Shown here piece after piece: positions 27,293 through 35,419 of a stretch of 61,217 nt of DNA. Below the pieces are notes generated by a model. It was not told the origin of the DNA, searched no databases, and saw nothing but the letters and a program-made list of their open reading frames with translations. Position numbers and translations under genes: made by a program. Where the stretch lies: assembly GCA_902577905.1 (NCBI GenBank), contig CACHAQ010000006.1, positions 1 to 61,217 of the forward strand. The letters are read 5' to 3'. The stretch comes from an uncultured Alphaproteobacteria bacterium. GTDB lineage: Bacteria; Pseudomonadota; Alphaproteobacteria; HIMB59; GCA-002718135. The number at the start of each line of letters is the position of its first letter. Position 1 is the stretch's first letter.

Positions 27293-29398
27293 ATGACAAC
27301 ACTGCAAGTATTAATTGTTTTATGCGGTCTAGCAGCCGTTTTATATGGTCTAGTAACATCTAGGCAAATTTTATCACTTGGTTCTGGAAATGATAAAATG
27401 CAAGAAATTGCTAGCGCAATTCAAGAAGGAGCTAGAGCTTATTTAAACAGACAGTACATGACAATAGCAATTGTAGGAGTTGTCATTTTTGCTCTTATAT
27501 GGATAGTTTTTGATTTGGCATCCGGAATTGGCTTTTTGATTGGAGCATTTTTTTCTGGTGCTGCAGGTTATGTTGGAATGAATATATCGGTTAGATCAAA
27601 TGTTCGCACAACACATGCTGCAAGTAATAGTTTAGCTGAAGGTTTATCAGTATCATTTAAAGCAGGTGCTGTAACTGGAATGCTAGTTGCAGGATTTGCA
27701 CTACTTTCTATTGCTATTTTTTATTTTGTTTTGCACAACTCTGGTTCATTCCCAGGTAGAGAGATTGTAGCTCCTTTAGTGTCATTGGGATTTGGTGCTT
27801 CATTAATTTCAATATTTGCAAGACTAGGTGGTGGAATTTTTACTAAGGGCGCTGATGTTGGTGCAGATTTAGTTGGTAAAGTAGAAGCTGGCATTCCAGA
27901 AGATGATCCAAGAAATCCTGCTGTTATTGCAGACAACGTTGGCGACAATGTTGGAGATTGTGCAGGTATGGCAGCAGATCTTTTTGAGACTTATGTTGTA
28001 ACTGTAGTAGCTACAATGGTTTTGGCATCAATATTTTTCATAGAAAACTCTTATACAATGATGATATTTCCTTTAGCTATTGCAGGAGTTTGTGCGTTAA
28101 CTAGCATAATTGGAACTTATTTTGTAAGGCTTGGCAAAAATAAGAATATAATGGCAGCGCTTTATAGAGGTTTTGCAGTTTCAGCTATTTTATCAGCAGT
28201 ATTATTATACTTCGTTACTGATTACATAGTTGGGTTAAATAGTATTTTAGTTGTTGAGGGAACAACCACTCAATTTACAGGAATGTCACTTTTTATCTGC
28301 GGTTTACTTGGATTAATTATTACGGGCTTAATAATTTGGGTAACTGAATATTATACGGGTACTAATTATCGACCTGTTCAAAGTATTGCGCAATCATCAA
28401 CAACTGGTCATGGAACCAATGTAATACAAGGTCTTGCAATTAGTTTAGAAGCAACTGCTTTACCTGCACTAATTATTGTTGCAGGAATTATTTCAACTTA
28501 TTCTCTTGCCGGACTATTTGGTATCGCTATTGCTGTTACTACAATGTTAGCTTTAGCTGGAATGGTAGTTGCATTAGATGCATATGGACCAGTAACGGAT
28601 AATGCTGGCGGTATTGCAGAGATGTCTAACTTAGATGAAAACGTAAGAAAGACAACTGACGCACTTGATGCAGTAGGAAATACAACTAAAGCTGTAACAA
28701 AAGGGTATGCAATTGGATCAGCAGGTTTAGGAGCGCTTGTTTTATTTGCAGCTTATACTGAAGATCTTGACCATTTTGCTAAAGATCCAAGTAGTCCTCT
28801 ATACGGAATAGAAGTCTCATTTGATTTATCCAATCCCTATGTAGTTGTTGGTTTATTGCTAGGAGGCTTATTACCTTTCTTGTTTGGAGCTTTAAGTATG
28901 ACTGCTGTTGGTAGAGCAGCTGGCTCTGTTGTACTTGAGGTAAGAAGACAGTTTAAAGAAATTCCAGGTATAATGGAGGGTAAAGGAAAACCTGAATATG
29001 GCACATGTGTAGACATTCTAACTAAATCTGCTATCAAAGAAATGATAGTACCATCCATGTTACCGGTTTTATCACCAATAGTTGTTTATTTTGTTATATT
29101 GTTAATAGCTGGGCAATCTGCAGCATTGTCGTGTTTAGGAGCATTATTGCTAGGAGTAATTATTACTGGGTTATTTGTTGCAATAAGCATGACTGCTGGA
29201 GGAGGTGCCTGGGATAATGCAAAAAAATATATTGAGGACGGTAATCATGGCGGGAAAGGTAGTGAAGCTCACAAGGCAGCGGTAACTGGAGATACCGTAG
29301 GAGATCCCTATAAGGATACAGCCGGTCCAGCAGTTAATCCAATGATTAAAATTACAAATATTGTTGCTCTTTTACTTTTAGCCGCAATATCACTTTAA
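27293..29398 (+). CDS. hppA: K+-independent proton-translocating pyrophosphatase
   Basis: This 701-residue membrane protein carries the substrate loop [23 protein letters not shown] and the Mg-PPi motif [19 protein letters not shown], plus the C-terminal [15 protein letters not shown]. It couples pyrophosphate hydrolysis to proton export from the cytoplasm. The [10 protein letters not shown] segment has Lys where K+-dependent enzymes have Ala, marking the K+-independent class. A textbook Shine-Dalgarno, AAGGAG (27281-27286), precedes the start. That is unusual here, where many genes have none, and suggests high expression. It is convergent with bamE. Confidence 0.97.
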   Translation: MTTLQVLIVLCGLAAVLYGLVTSRQILSLGSGNDKMQEIASAIQEGARAYLNRQYMTIAIVGVVIFALIWIVFDLASGIGFLIGAFFSGAAGYVGMNISVRSNVRTTHAASNSLAEGLSVSFKAGAVTGMLVAGFALLSIAIFYFVLHNSGSFPGREIVAPLVSLGFGASLISIFARLGGGIFTKGADVGADLVGKVEAGIPEDDPRNPAVIADNVGDNVGDCAGMAADLFETYVVTVVATMVLASIFFIENSYTMMIFPLAIAGVCALTSIIGTYFVRLGKNKNIMAALYRGFAVSAILSAVLLYFVTDYIVGLNSILVVEGTTTQFTGMSLFICGLLGLIITGLIIWVTEYYTGTNYRPVQSIAQSSTTGHGTNVIQGLAISLEATALPALIIVAGIISTYSLAGLFGIAIAVTTMLALAGMVVALDAYGPVTDNAGGIAEMSNLDENVRKTTDALDAVGNTTKAVTKGYAIGSAGLGALVLFAAYTEDLDHFAKDPSSPLYGIEVSFDLSNPYVVVGLLLGGLLPFLFGALSMTAVGRAAGSVVLEVRRQFKEIPGIMEGKGKPEYGTCVDILTKSAIKEMIVPSMLPVLSPIVVYFVILLIAGQSAALSCLGALLLGVIITGLFVAISMTAGGGAWDNAKKYIEDGNHGGKGSEAHKAAVTGDTVGDPYKDTAGPAVNPMIKITNIVALLLLAAISL

Positions 29399-29405
29399 AT
29401 ATTTA

Positions 29406-29835
29406 TTAAGGAGTAGTTGGTAATTCTTGTTGAGTTCCAACTCCTCCAAATATTTTTTCTAGCAAACCTCTTTTGACAATTTCATTAGAGGTTTTATCAT
29501 TTGAAAATTTAATATTTTTAATATCCTTGGTATTGAATACTTTCGATTCAACTATTTGATCATATTCATCTATTTTAAAAACAAAAACATAACTATATTT
29601 AACCTCTTTTTTAAGAATTGATTTTTTTTCACTTAACTCCGTATAATAAAAAAACTTATTTTCTATTGGATCAATATAGCTTGGATAACCTAATCTGCTA
29701 ATCAAATTATTTTTGTTTTCAAAATTTATGTTTTGTAATGTATCTTGATTTATAATTTTTCCAGAATAAGTTGTTTTATTTGAGCAATTTGCCAAAACAA
29801 AAAAAAATACATATATAAAAGATTAGTTTATTCAT
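29406..29835 (-). CDS. bamE: BamE-like outer membrane lipoprotein, signal peptide frameshifted
   Basis: The intact part of the frame encodes about 130 residues beginning at the lipobox Cys. It has a SmpA/BamE-like core: NLISRLGYPSYIDPIENKFFYYTE and YVFVFKIDEYDQI. BamE supports the outer-membrane protein assembly machine. A proper start needs the ATG at 29835: MNKLIFYICIFF then VLANC, a perfect lipobox. The two parts are separated by a single extra T in the coding-strand T9 run (A9 at 29799-29807). With one base removed the protein is 142 aa. A TTG immediately before the Cys is the only start in the given frame, which would leave no signal peptide. Confidence 0.75.
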
Positions 29836-29838
29836 TGA

Positions 29839-30330
29839 ATGATATTACATTACTTTAAAACAAAAGAAAATAAAGAGCAAATAATTGCAAATAAACAATA
29901 TAAACATGTTATTTGTGAAAGTAAGATATTTTTGAATGAAAATAATTTTTTTATTACAAAAGATTATAAAACATCTTTCGAAATTGTTTCAATTTTTTTG
30001 ATCATGTTTATTCGTATAAATTTATTACAAAATAATAGAAAAAAATATCTTATAGTTAATGATGAATTGATATCCTTATTTATTGCTGATCTTGATGAAT
30101 CTTTAAGAGAGAAAGGTATTGGAGATATGTCCATAGGAAAATATGTAAAATCTTATGTTAAAAAGTTTTATTTTAGAATAAGTAAATTTCCTGATGATAA
30201 TAATCTTTATAATAACAAAGCATTTATTGAATATCTTAAAGTAACAAATTTAATTAAAAATGAAGAGTACATTAATGTTTCAAGAAAATTTAATGATAAA
30301 TTTGTTGATTTTATAAACTCTACAAACTAA
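29839..30330 (+). CDS. Ubiquinol-cytochrome c chaperone (CBP3/UQCC family)
   Basis: The 163-residue protein is AT-diverged but carries the family hallmark DLDESLREKGIGDMSIGKYVKSYVKKFYFRI (residues about 84-114), together with the N-terminal Tyr-rich helix. CBP3-type chaperones help assemble cytochrome b into the bc1 complex. In alphaproteobacteria this gene is usually divergent from bamE, as here. The two start codons are only 3 bp apart (29835 minus, 29839 plus), leaving no room for leader sequences. It lies 71 bp before rpmF; the DUF177 (YceD) gene commonly between them is absent. Confidence 0.8.
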   Translation: MILHYFKTKENKEQIIANKQYKHVICESKIFLNENNFFITKDYKTSFEIVSIFLIMFIRINLLQNNRKKYLIVNDELISLFIADLDESLREKGIGDMSIGKYVKSYVKKFYFRISKFPDDNNLYNNKAFIEYLKVTNLIKNEEYINVSRKFNDKFVDFINSTN

Positions 30331-30401
30331 CAATTTAAATATAATCAAAATAAATGCAGATTTATCTTGAATTAATTTTAAAAACTAATAATTGGAAAAA
30401 A

Positions 30402-30593
30402 ATGGCTGTACCTAAAAGAAAAACAAGTGTTTCAAAAAGGAATATGAGACGGTCTCATGATTCATTAAAAAAAATAAATGTTATTTTGGATAAAGAATCT
30501 GGCGAACCGAGATTACCTCATAAGATTGATCTCGCTACAGGTATGTACAAAGGGCGAGAAATTCTAAAAAAGAAAACAAAAGAAAATAATTAA
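30402..30593 (+). CDS. rpmF: Large ribosomal subunit protein bL32
   Basis: The 63-residue protein starts [20 protein letters not shown], the universal bL32 N-terminus, which fixes the start at 30402 rather than an upstream in-frame ATG at 30354. It ends [11 protein letters not shown] as in alphaproteobacterial forms. The zinc cysteines of some bL32 proteins are absent, which is normal in this group. It precedes plsX by 3 bp, the widespread rpmF-plsX pairing. Confidence 0.96.
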   Translation: MAVPKRKTSVSKRNMRRSHDSLKKINVILDKESGEPRLPHKIDLATGMYKGREILKKKTKENN

Positions 30594-30596
30594 ATA

Positions 30597-31610
30597 ATGT
30601 CTGAAGGGCAAGTTATAATTGCCATTGATGCAATGGGTGGAGAAAATAGTCCTTATAAAGTTTTAAAGGGTGCTGAGATATTTTTAGAAAAAGAAAAAAA
30701 TACTAAAATAATTTTTTTTGGTGATGAATCTCAAATTCATGAAAATATAAATAAAAATAATTTAAAAATTTTTAATTACGAAGTTTTTAATACAGAAGAT
30801 ATTATTTCTGACGAAGATAGCGTTAATACAATACTAAGATCTAAAAAAAATAGCAGTATTTATAAAGGGTTAGAATTTGCGAAAAAAAATCAGAACTCAG
30901 GTTTTGTTTCTTCAGGAAGTACAGCCGCTATTATGATTCTTTCTCGACTTCATATGGGTATGATCGAGGGAATTGATAGACCTGCAATTTGTTCTTTAGT
31001 TCCAAATAAAAAAAATTACTCACTAATGTTAGATTTAGGAGCAAATGTTATAGTAAGTGGATCAAATTTATTTCAATTTGCCTTAATGGGTTTTTGTTAT
31101 TATTCAATAATTAATAAAAAAAGAAAACCAACAATAGGTATTTTGAATATTGGCACTGAAAACAATAAAGGTTTAGAATTTCTTCAAGAAGCAGCTGATT
31201 TAATTCTCTCAAGTTTTTTAAAAGAACATTTTATTGGGTTTATAGAACCAAATAAAATTACATCTGGAGATTGCGATATAATTATATCAGACGGTTATAC
31301 AGGTAATATAATGCTTAAATCAGCAGAGGGTATTTCAAATTTTATTATGTCAAATTTAAGAGACATCTATAATAAATCTTTAATTAATAAAATTTCATAT
31401 AAATTAATTGAGAAAGATTTAAAAAAATTAAAAGATCAAGTTAATCCAGATATATATAATGGAGCAACTTTAATTGGTTTAAACGGTATTTCTGTAAAAA
31501 GTCACGGTAATGCTAATCCACTTGCATTTAGTTATGCATTAAGACAATGTCATAACTTCATTACTAATGGTCTTAACAAACAAATTATCAAATCTATAAA
31601 AAATATCTAA
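30597..31610 (+). CDS. plsX: Phosphate acyltransferase PlsX
   Basis: The 337-residue protein begins IAIDAMGGENSP, the PlsX signature. It contains FVSSGSTAAIM and ISDGYTGNIMLKSAEG. PlsX makes acyl-phosphate from acyl-ACP for phospholipid synthesis. Its stop overlaps the ihfA start (TAATG). The fabH gene that usually separates plsX from ihfA is not here. Confidence 0.95.
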   Translation: MSEGQVIIAIDAMGGENSPYKVLKGAEIFLEKEKNTKIIFFGDESQIHENINKNNLKIFNYEVFNTEDIISDEDSVNTILRSKKNSSIYKGLEFAKKNQNSGFVSSGSTAAIMILSRLHMGMIEGIDRPAICSLVPNKKNYSLMLDLGANVIVSGSNLFQFALMGFCYYSIINKKRKPTIGILNIGTENNKGLEFLQEAADLILSSFLKEHFIGFIEPNKITSGDCDIIISDGYTGNIMLKSAEGISNFIMSNLRDIYNKSLINKISYKLIEKDLKKLKDQVNPDIYNGATLIGLNGISVKSHGNANPLAFSYALRQCHNFITNGLNKQIIKSIKNI

Positions 31611-31912
31611 TGGATAAACACAATATATCTAGGGATGAAATTGCTGAAGCAATGAAAAATGAATTTGGTTTTAATAGAAAACAATGTTTAGATATCGTAA
31701 ATGATATTGTTGATATTATAATAGAAGGGCTTCAAAGTGATAAAAAAGTTAAAATTCATAATTTTGGAACTTTTAAAATGAATAATAAGAGAAGTAGATT
31801 AGGAAGAAATCCGAAAACTAAAGAAGAATATAATATATCCAGTAGAAATGTTGTAACATTTAAAGCAAGTAGAATTTTATTAAAATTTATTAATAATATA
31901 AATAATGATTAA
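31610..31912 (+). CDS. ihfA: Integration host factor subunit alpha
   Basis: This 100-residue HU/IHF-fold protein has KVKIHNFGTFKMNNKRSRLGRNPKTKEEYNI, the beta-arm with the DNA-intercalating Pro region, and VVTFKAS. Position after plsX and before a MerR regulator identifies it as the alpha subunit rather than HU or IhfB. IHF bends DNA at promoters, origins and recombination sites. It overlaps plsX by 1 base and the merR gene by 8 bases. Confidence 0.9.
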   Translation: MDKHNISRDEIAEAMKNEFGFNRKQCLDIVNDIVDIIIEGLQSDKKVKIHNFGTFKMNNKRSRLGRNPKTKEEYNISSRNVVTFKASRILLKFINNINND

Positions 31913-32279
31913 TAAAAAATATTTAAATATATCTGAGGTATCTAAAATGCTTCAGATTGAAGAACATAAAATCAGATACTGGGACTCCATAGACCCAAAA
32001 ACAAATAAATTTAGAGTTGAGGGTATTTCTACAAAAAGTAAGGGCGGAACAAGATATTTTAACAAAGAAAATATAAAGAAATTAGAAAAATTAAAACGCA
32101 TCCTATATGAAGGAAATAATCATAATTATTCAATAAAATTAGCTGAGAAAATTTTATCCTCAAATTACAAATTATCTAACAACAAAGATGAAAATTATCC
32201 AAATAATCAACATATTGATAACATAGAAAAAATTGAACAGATTCTTAATAAAATGAGATTATTATTGAATAATAATTAA
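31905..32279 (+). CDS. MerR-family transcriptional regulator
   Basis: The 124-residue protein has a winged-helix MerR DNA-binding domain: LNISEVSKMLQIEEHKIRYWDS, then GGTRYFNKENIKKLEKLKRIL. A short helical tail follows, with no metal-binding cysteines. The conserved link to ihfA is typical of alphaproteobacteria and suggests a housekeeping regulator of unknown target. It lies upstream of proteorhodopsin, but 165 bp separate them. Confidence 0.88.
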   Translation: MINKKYLNISEVSKMLQIEEHKIRYWDSIDPKTNKFRVEGISTKSKGGTRYFNKENIKKLEKLKRILYEGNNHNYSIKLAEKILSSNYKLSNNKDENYPNNQHIDNIEKIEQILNKMRLLLNNN

Positions 32280-32433
32280 AAAAAATAATTTAAATAAAAA
32301 AAATATATATATTTCAGATACTTATTTGACTAATTTATACAAAAAATAAGAAAAAAAAAGTTATTTTTAATGTTTTATTTGTCCGTCAATTAAAATATAT
32401 GAACCTCATCTTATTAGTAAGGAAACAAACTAT

Positions 32434-32439
32434 AAGGAG
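32434..32439 (+). promoter_or_regulatory. Strong Shine-Dalgarno of proteorhodopsin
   Basis: AAGGAG lies 5 bp before the ATG at 32445, and the same AAGGAGTTTT string precedes hppA. The 165-bp leader (32280-32444) has weak promoter candidates only: TTCAGA with TATACA at 17-bp spacing, and TAAAAT near 32391. I do not call a precise promoter. Confidence 0.75.
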
Positions 32440-32444
32440 TTTTT

Positions 32445-33209
32445 ATGTTAAATAAGACTAGTCTACTAGGTATCATTGCTGCAACTATAGCATTTATTGC
32501 TGTTCCAGCATTTGCTGCCGACACTTTCCTAGGTGAAGGTGATTTCGTAGGTATTACTTTCTGGATTGTTTCAATCGGAATGTGGGCATCTACAATCTTC
32601 TTTTTCTATGAAGGTATGAGAGTTTCTTCTAAATGGAGAACTTCAATGGTTGTTGCAGGGTTAATTACTTTTATAGCCGCTGTACATTACATGTATATGA
32701 GAGACTTTTGGGTTGCTACAGGTGAGTCACCAACAGTATATAGATATATTGACTGGATACTTACTGTACCACTTCAAATGGTTGAATTCTTTTTAATTCT
32801 AGTTGCTGCCGGCGCAGCTGTATCTAGTGGTGCTTTCTACAGATTGCTCATTGGTACGCTTGTTATGATTGTTGGTGGATATCTTGGAGAAGCAGGTCAT
32901 ATTTCGGTATTACTTGGTTTCATCATTGGTATGATCGGTTGGGCTGTAATCATTTGGGAAATTTTCCGAGGTGAAGCAAGTCAGGCTGCTACAACTAAAG
33001 AGTCAGTAACTTCAGCATTTAATGCAATGAGATTAATTGTATTAGTTGGATGGGCAATTTATCCTCTTGGATATGTATTTGGTTTAATGATGGGTTCAGT
33101 TGATGCTGATACTCTAAACTGGATTTATAACCTTGCTGATTTTATTAACAAAATCTTATTTGGTTTAATTATATGGAACGCTGCTGCTAAAGACTCAGCA
33201 ACTGCATAA
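32445..33209 (+). CDS. Proteorhodopsin, blue-absorbing type proton pump
   Basis: This 254-residue seven-helix rhodopsin has an N-terminal signal peptide (cut near AFA-A, residue 24-25). The proton acceptor Asp is D103 in RYIDWILTVPL, the donor Glu is E114 in QMVEFF, the retinal-binding lysine is K236 in ADFINKILFG, and the counter-ion His is H81. The spectral tuning position, three residues before the Glu, is Gln (Q111), the blue-light form; green forms have Leu or Met. It pumps protons outward in light. It is monocistronic, with a strong Shine-Dalgarno and a terminator. No retinal biosynthesis gene is in the window. Confidence 0.97.
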   Translation: MLNKTSLLGIIAATIAFIAVPAFAADTFLGEGDFVGITFWIVSIGMWASTIFFFYEGMRVSSKWRTSMVVAGLITFIAAVHYMYMRDFWVATGESPTVYRYIDWILTVPLQMVEFFLILVAAGAAVSSGAFYRLLIGTLVMIVGGYLGEAGHISVLLGFIIGMIGWAVIIWEIFRGEASQAATTKESVTSAFNAMRLIVLVGWAIYPLGYVFGLMMGSVDADTLNWIYNLADFINKILFGLIIWNAAAKDSATA

Positions 33210-33230
33210 TTTTACTTATAAATACTATGA

Positions 33231-33258
33231 AAAACCCTCTTTATAGAGGGTTTTTTTT
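33231..33258 (+). terminator. Rho-independent terminator after proteorhodopsin
   Basis: The hairpin AAAACCCTCT-TTAT-AGAGGGTTTT has a 10-bp stem and is followed by Ts (eight in a row from 33251). It separates proteorhodopsin from the rplM operon. Confidence 0.95.
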
Positions 33259-33304
33259 ATTAAAATATTGACTTAATTTTTCAATATATGTATTTGAGCA
33301 CGCG

Positions 33305-33763
33305 ATGAAAACATTCACTTTGAAAAAAAATGATATCAAGAAAAAATGGGTCTTGATTGATGCTAAAGATGCAGTTTTAGGAAGACTCGCTGTTATTTCA
33401 GCAAATATTCTCAGAGGTAAAAATAAGCCAGAATATACCCCCAACCAAGACTGTGGCGATAATTTGATTATAATTAATTCCGATAAAATTCATCTAAAAG
33501 GCAAAAAAGCTGATAATAAAATATACTACAGACACACTGGATATCCTGGAGGAATTAAAGAGACAACTCCTAATAAAATGAAGGAAAAAAACAAATCTGA
33601 TGAAATGATCAAACTTGCAATTAAAAGAATGATACCAAGAGGACCTCTAGGAAGACAACAATTATCCAATTGCAAGGTTTATAGAGATGAAAATCATAAG
33701 CATGAAGCTCAAAATCCTCAAATAATCGATATAGCATCAATGAATATTAAAAATAAAATTTAA
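33305..33763 (+). CDS. rplM: Large ribosomal subunit protein uL13
   Basis: The 152-residue protein shows [38 protein letters not shown] and [18 protein letters not shown], the uL13 signatures. It binds 23S rRNA early in 50S assembly. It is paired with rpsI two bases downstream, the universal bacterial order, and starts a run that continues into argC. Confidence 0.97.
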   Translation: MKTFTLKKNDIKKKWVLIDAKDAVLGRLAVISANILRGKNKPEYTPNQDCGDNLIIINSDKIHLKGKKADNKIYYRHTGYPGGIKETTPNKMKEKNKSDEMIKLAIKRMIPRGPLGRQQLSNCKVYRDENHKHEAQNPQIIDIASMNIKNKI

Positions 33764-33765
33764 TT

Positions 33766-34194
33766 ATGGAAAATCAAGAAAATCAAACTGAAAACATTTT
33801 AGATAATAAAGAAAGAGCTTACGCAACTGGAAAAAGAAAAAATTCTATTGCAAGAGTTTGGTTAAAAAGAGGTAGTGGTGAGATTAAAATTAATGGTAAA
33901 ACTTTAGATAAATACTTTTCAAGACCCGTACTGCAAATGATAGTTAACCAGCCTTTAGATGTTGTTAAAGCTGACAATTCATATGAGATTATGGCTTCAG
34001 TAAAAGGCGGCGGCCTTTCAGGTCAAGCTGGCGCTATAAGACACGGTATTAGCAAAGCATTAAGTTTATATGATCAATCAAATAGACCACCACTCAAAAA
34101 AGTCGGTTTTCTTACCAGAGATCCAAGAGTTGTTGAAAGAAAAAAAGCTGGTTTAGCTAAAGCCAGACGAAGTTACCAATTCTCTAAAAGATAA
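33766..34194 (+). CDS. rpsI: Small ribosomal subunit protein uS9
   Basis: The 142-residue protein has [21 protein letters not shown] and the conserved C-terminus [17 protein letters not shown], whose last Lys-Arg contacts P-site tRNA. About a dozen extra residues (rich in Asn, Gln and Glu) precede the usual start, which is common in alphaproteobacteria. Confidence 0.97.
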   Translation: MENQENQTENILDNKERAYATGKRKNSIARVWLKRGSGEIKINGKTLDKYFSRPVLQMIVNQPLDVVKADNSYEIMASVKGGGLSGQAGAIRHGISKALSLYDQSNRPPLKKVGFLTRDPRVVERKKAGLAKARRSYQFSKR

Positions 34195-34200
34195 ATTTTC

Positions 34201-35229
34201 ATGAAAAATAAGATTAGAGCGGCCGTTTTAGGCTCAACCGGCTATGTTGGAATGGAGTTAGTAAAAATCCTAACAAATCATTCTTACGTAGATATAAATT
34301 TTCTTGGATCAGAAACTATTCATGACAGTTATCTAAATAATATTGATAATACACAAGAATATAATCAACTTCCTCTTTTAAGACCAAATAATAGTTTTAA
34401 TACTGAAGATAGTGATTATGTTTTTTTAGCTTTACCTCATGCGGTATCTAATAAATATGTAAAAAAATATTTTAATAAAATTAATATTATAGATTTATCA
34501 GCTGACTTTAGATTAGATAATTTTGATGTATATAAAGAAAACTATGGCAATGAACACGAGTGCAAAGAGCATTTAAACAATTTTATCTACGGTCTTGCTG
34601 AAATAAATAGAGATAAAATAGAAAATTCAAAAAATATAGCAGTACCTGGATGTTATCCAACTTCTATTTTATTACCATTAATACCTTTAATTAAAAATAA
34701 ATTAATTGATACCAAGAATATAATTATTGATTCTAAATCAGGTTATAGTGGAGCAGGAAAGAAATTTAATTTCAATAAAATGAAATCAAAAAATGATTAT
34801 AATTTTTACAATTATAATACAAATAATCACAGACATATTGCAGAAATTAAACAAGAACTTAATAAACATAGTTCAGAAAATGAAGTAAAGTTTTCATTTA
34901 ATCCTCACATTCTTCCTAATTTTAGAGGTATGATTTCTACAATTTATTGCAATCTCAATAATAGTATAAAAAAAACTGATGTCATAAATCTGTTCAAAGA
35001 CTTACAAAAAATAAATCCTTTTATAAAATATATCGATAATGATGAAACCCTTGATTTTTTTTCTGTTCAAAATACTAATTATTGTAAAATTAAAATTTTT
35101 AATCATCATAGTGAGGATAAAATTATAATTGTTAGCGCAATAGATAACTTAATCAAAGGTGCTGCCGGTCAAGCAGTACAATGCTTTAATATAGCGGAAA
35201 ATATTCAAGAAACAGTATCTTTAGTATGA
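34201..35229 (+). CDS. argC: N-acetyl-gamma-glutamyl-phosphate reductase
   Basis: The 342-residue protein has the cofactor loop AVLGSTGYVGMELVK, FLALPHAVS, the active-site cysteine in VPGCYPTS and SKSGYSGAGK. It carries out the third step of arginine biosynthesis. It lies 6 bp after rpsI, a frequent alphaproteobacterial rplM-rpsI-argC order. The last 4 bases overlap the small lipoprotein gene. Confidence 0.95.
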   Translation: MKNKIRAAVLGSTGYVGMELVKILTNHSYVDINFLGSETIHDSYLNNIDNTQEYNQLPLLRPNNSFNTEDSDYVFLALPHAVSNKYVKKYFNKINIIDLSADFRLDNFDVYKENYGNEHECKEHLNNFIYGLAEINRDKIENSKNIAVPGCYPTSILLPLIPLIKNKLIDTKNIIIDSKSGYSGAGKKFNFNKMKSKNDYNFYNYNTNNHRHIAEIKQELNKHSSENEVKFSFNPHILPNFRGMISTIYCNLNNSIKKTDVINLFKDLQKINPFIKYIDNDETLDFFSVQNTNYCKIKIFNHHSEDKIIIVSAIDNLIKGAAGQAVQCFNIAENIQETVSLV

Positions 35230-35411
35230 TTAAATGTTTTACAGTTTTCCTTCTTCCCCTTTTTATCCTTTCATGCGGATATCCTGATATTGATAATGTT
35301 CCTGATTTTAAAGACGCCAAATTAACTGATGAAGAATTATTAGATTATTGTAGTATTTCTAATACTGATAAAAAAGATATAGATAAATGTATTAATGATT
35401 ATAAAAGTTAA
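35226..35411 (+). CDS. Small predicted lipoprotein (61 aa), unknown function
   Basis: The 61-residue product starts with a short basic and hydrophobic signal followed by LFILSCG, a good lipobox with the acylated Cys at about residue 17. The mature part is only about 44 residues, acidic, with two further cysteines (DYCSISN and KCIND) that might form a disulfide. It overlaps argC by 4 bp (ATGA) and precedes hom by 8 bp, so it is translated with them. I do not recognise a family. Confidence 0.65.
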   Translation: MIKCFTVFLLPLFILSCGYPDIDNVPDFKDAKLTDEELLDYCSISNTDKKDIDKCINDYKS

Positions 35412-35419
35412 ATTTAGTT

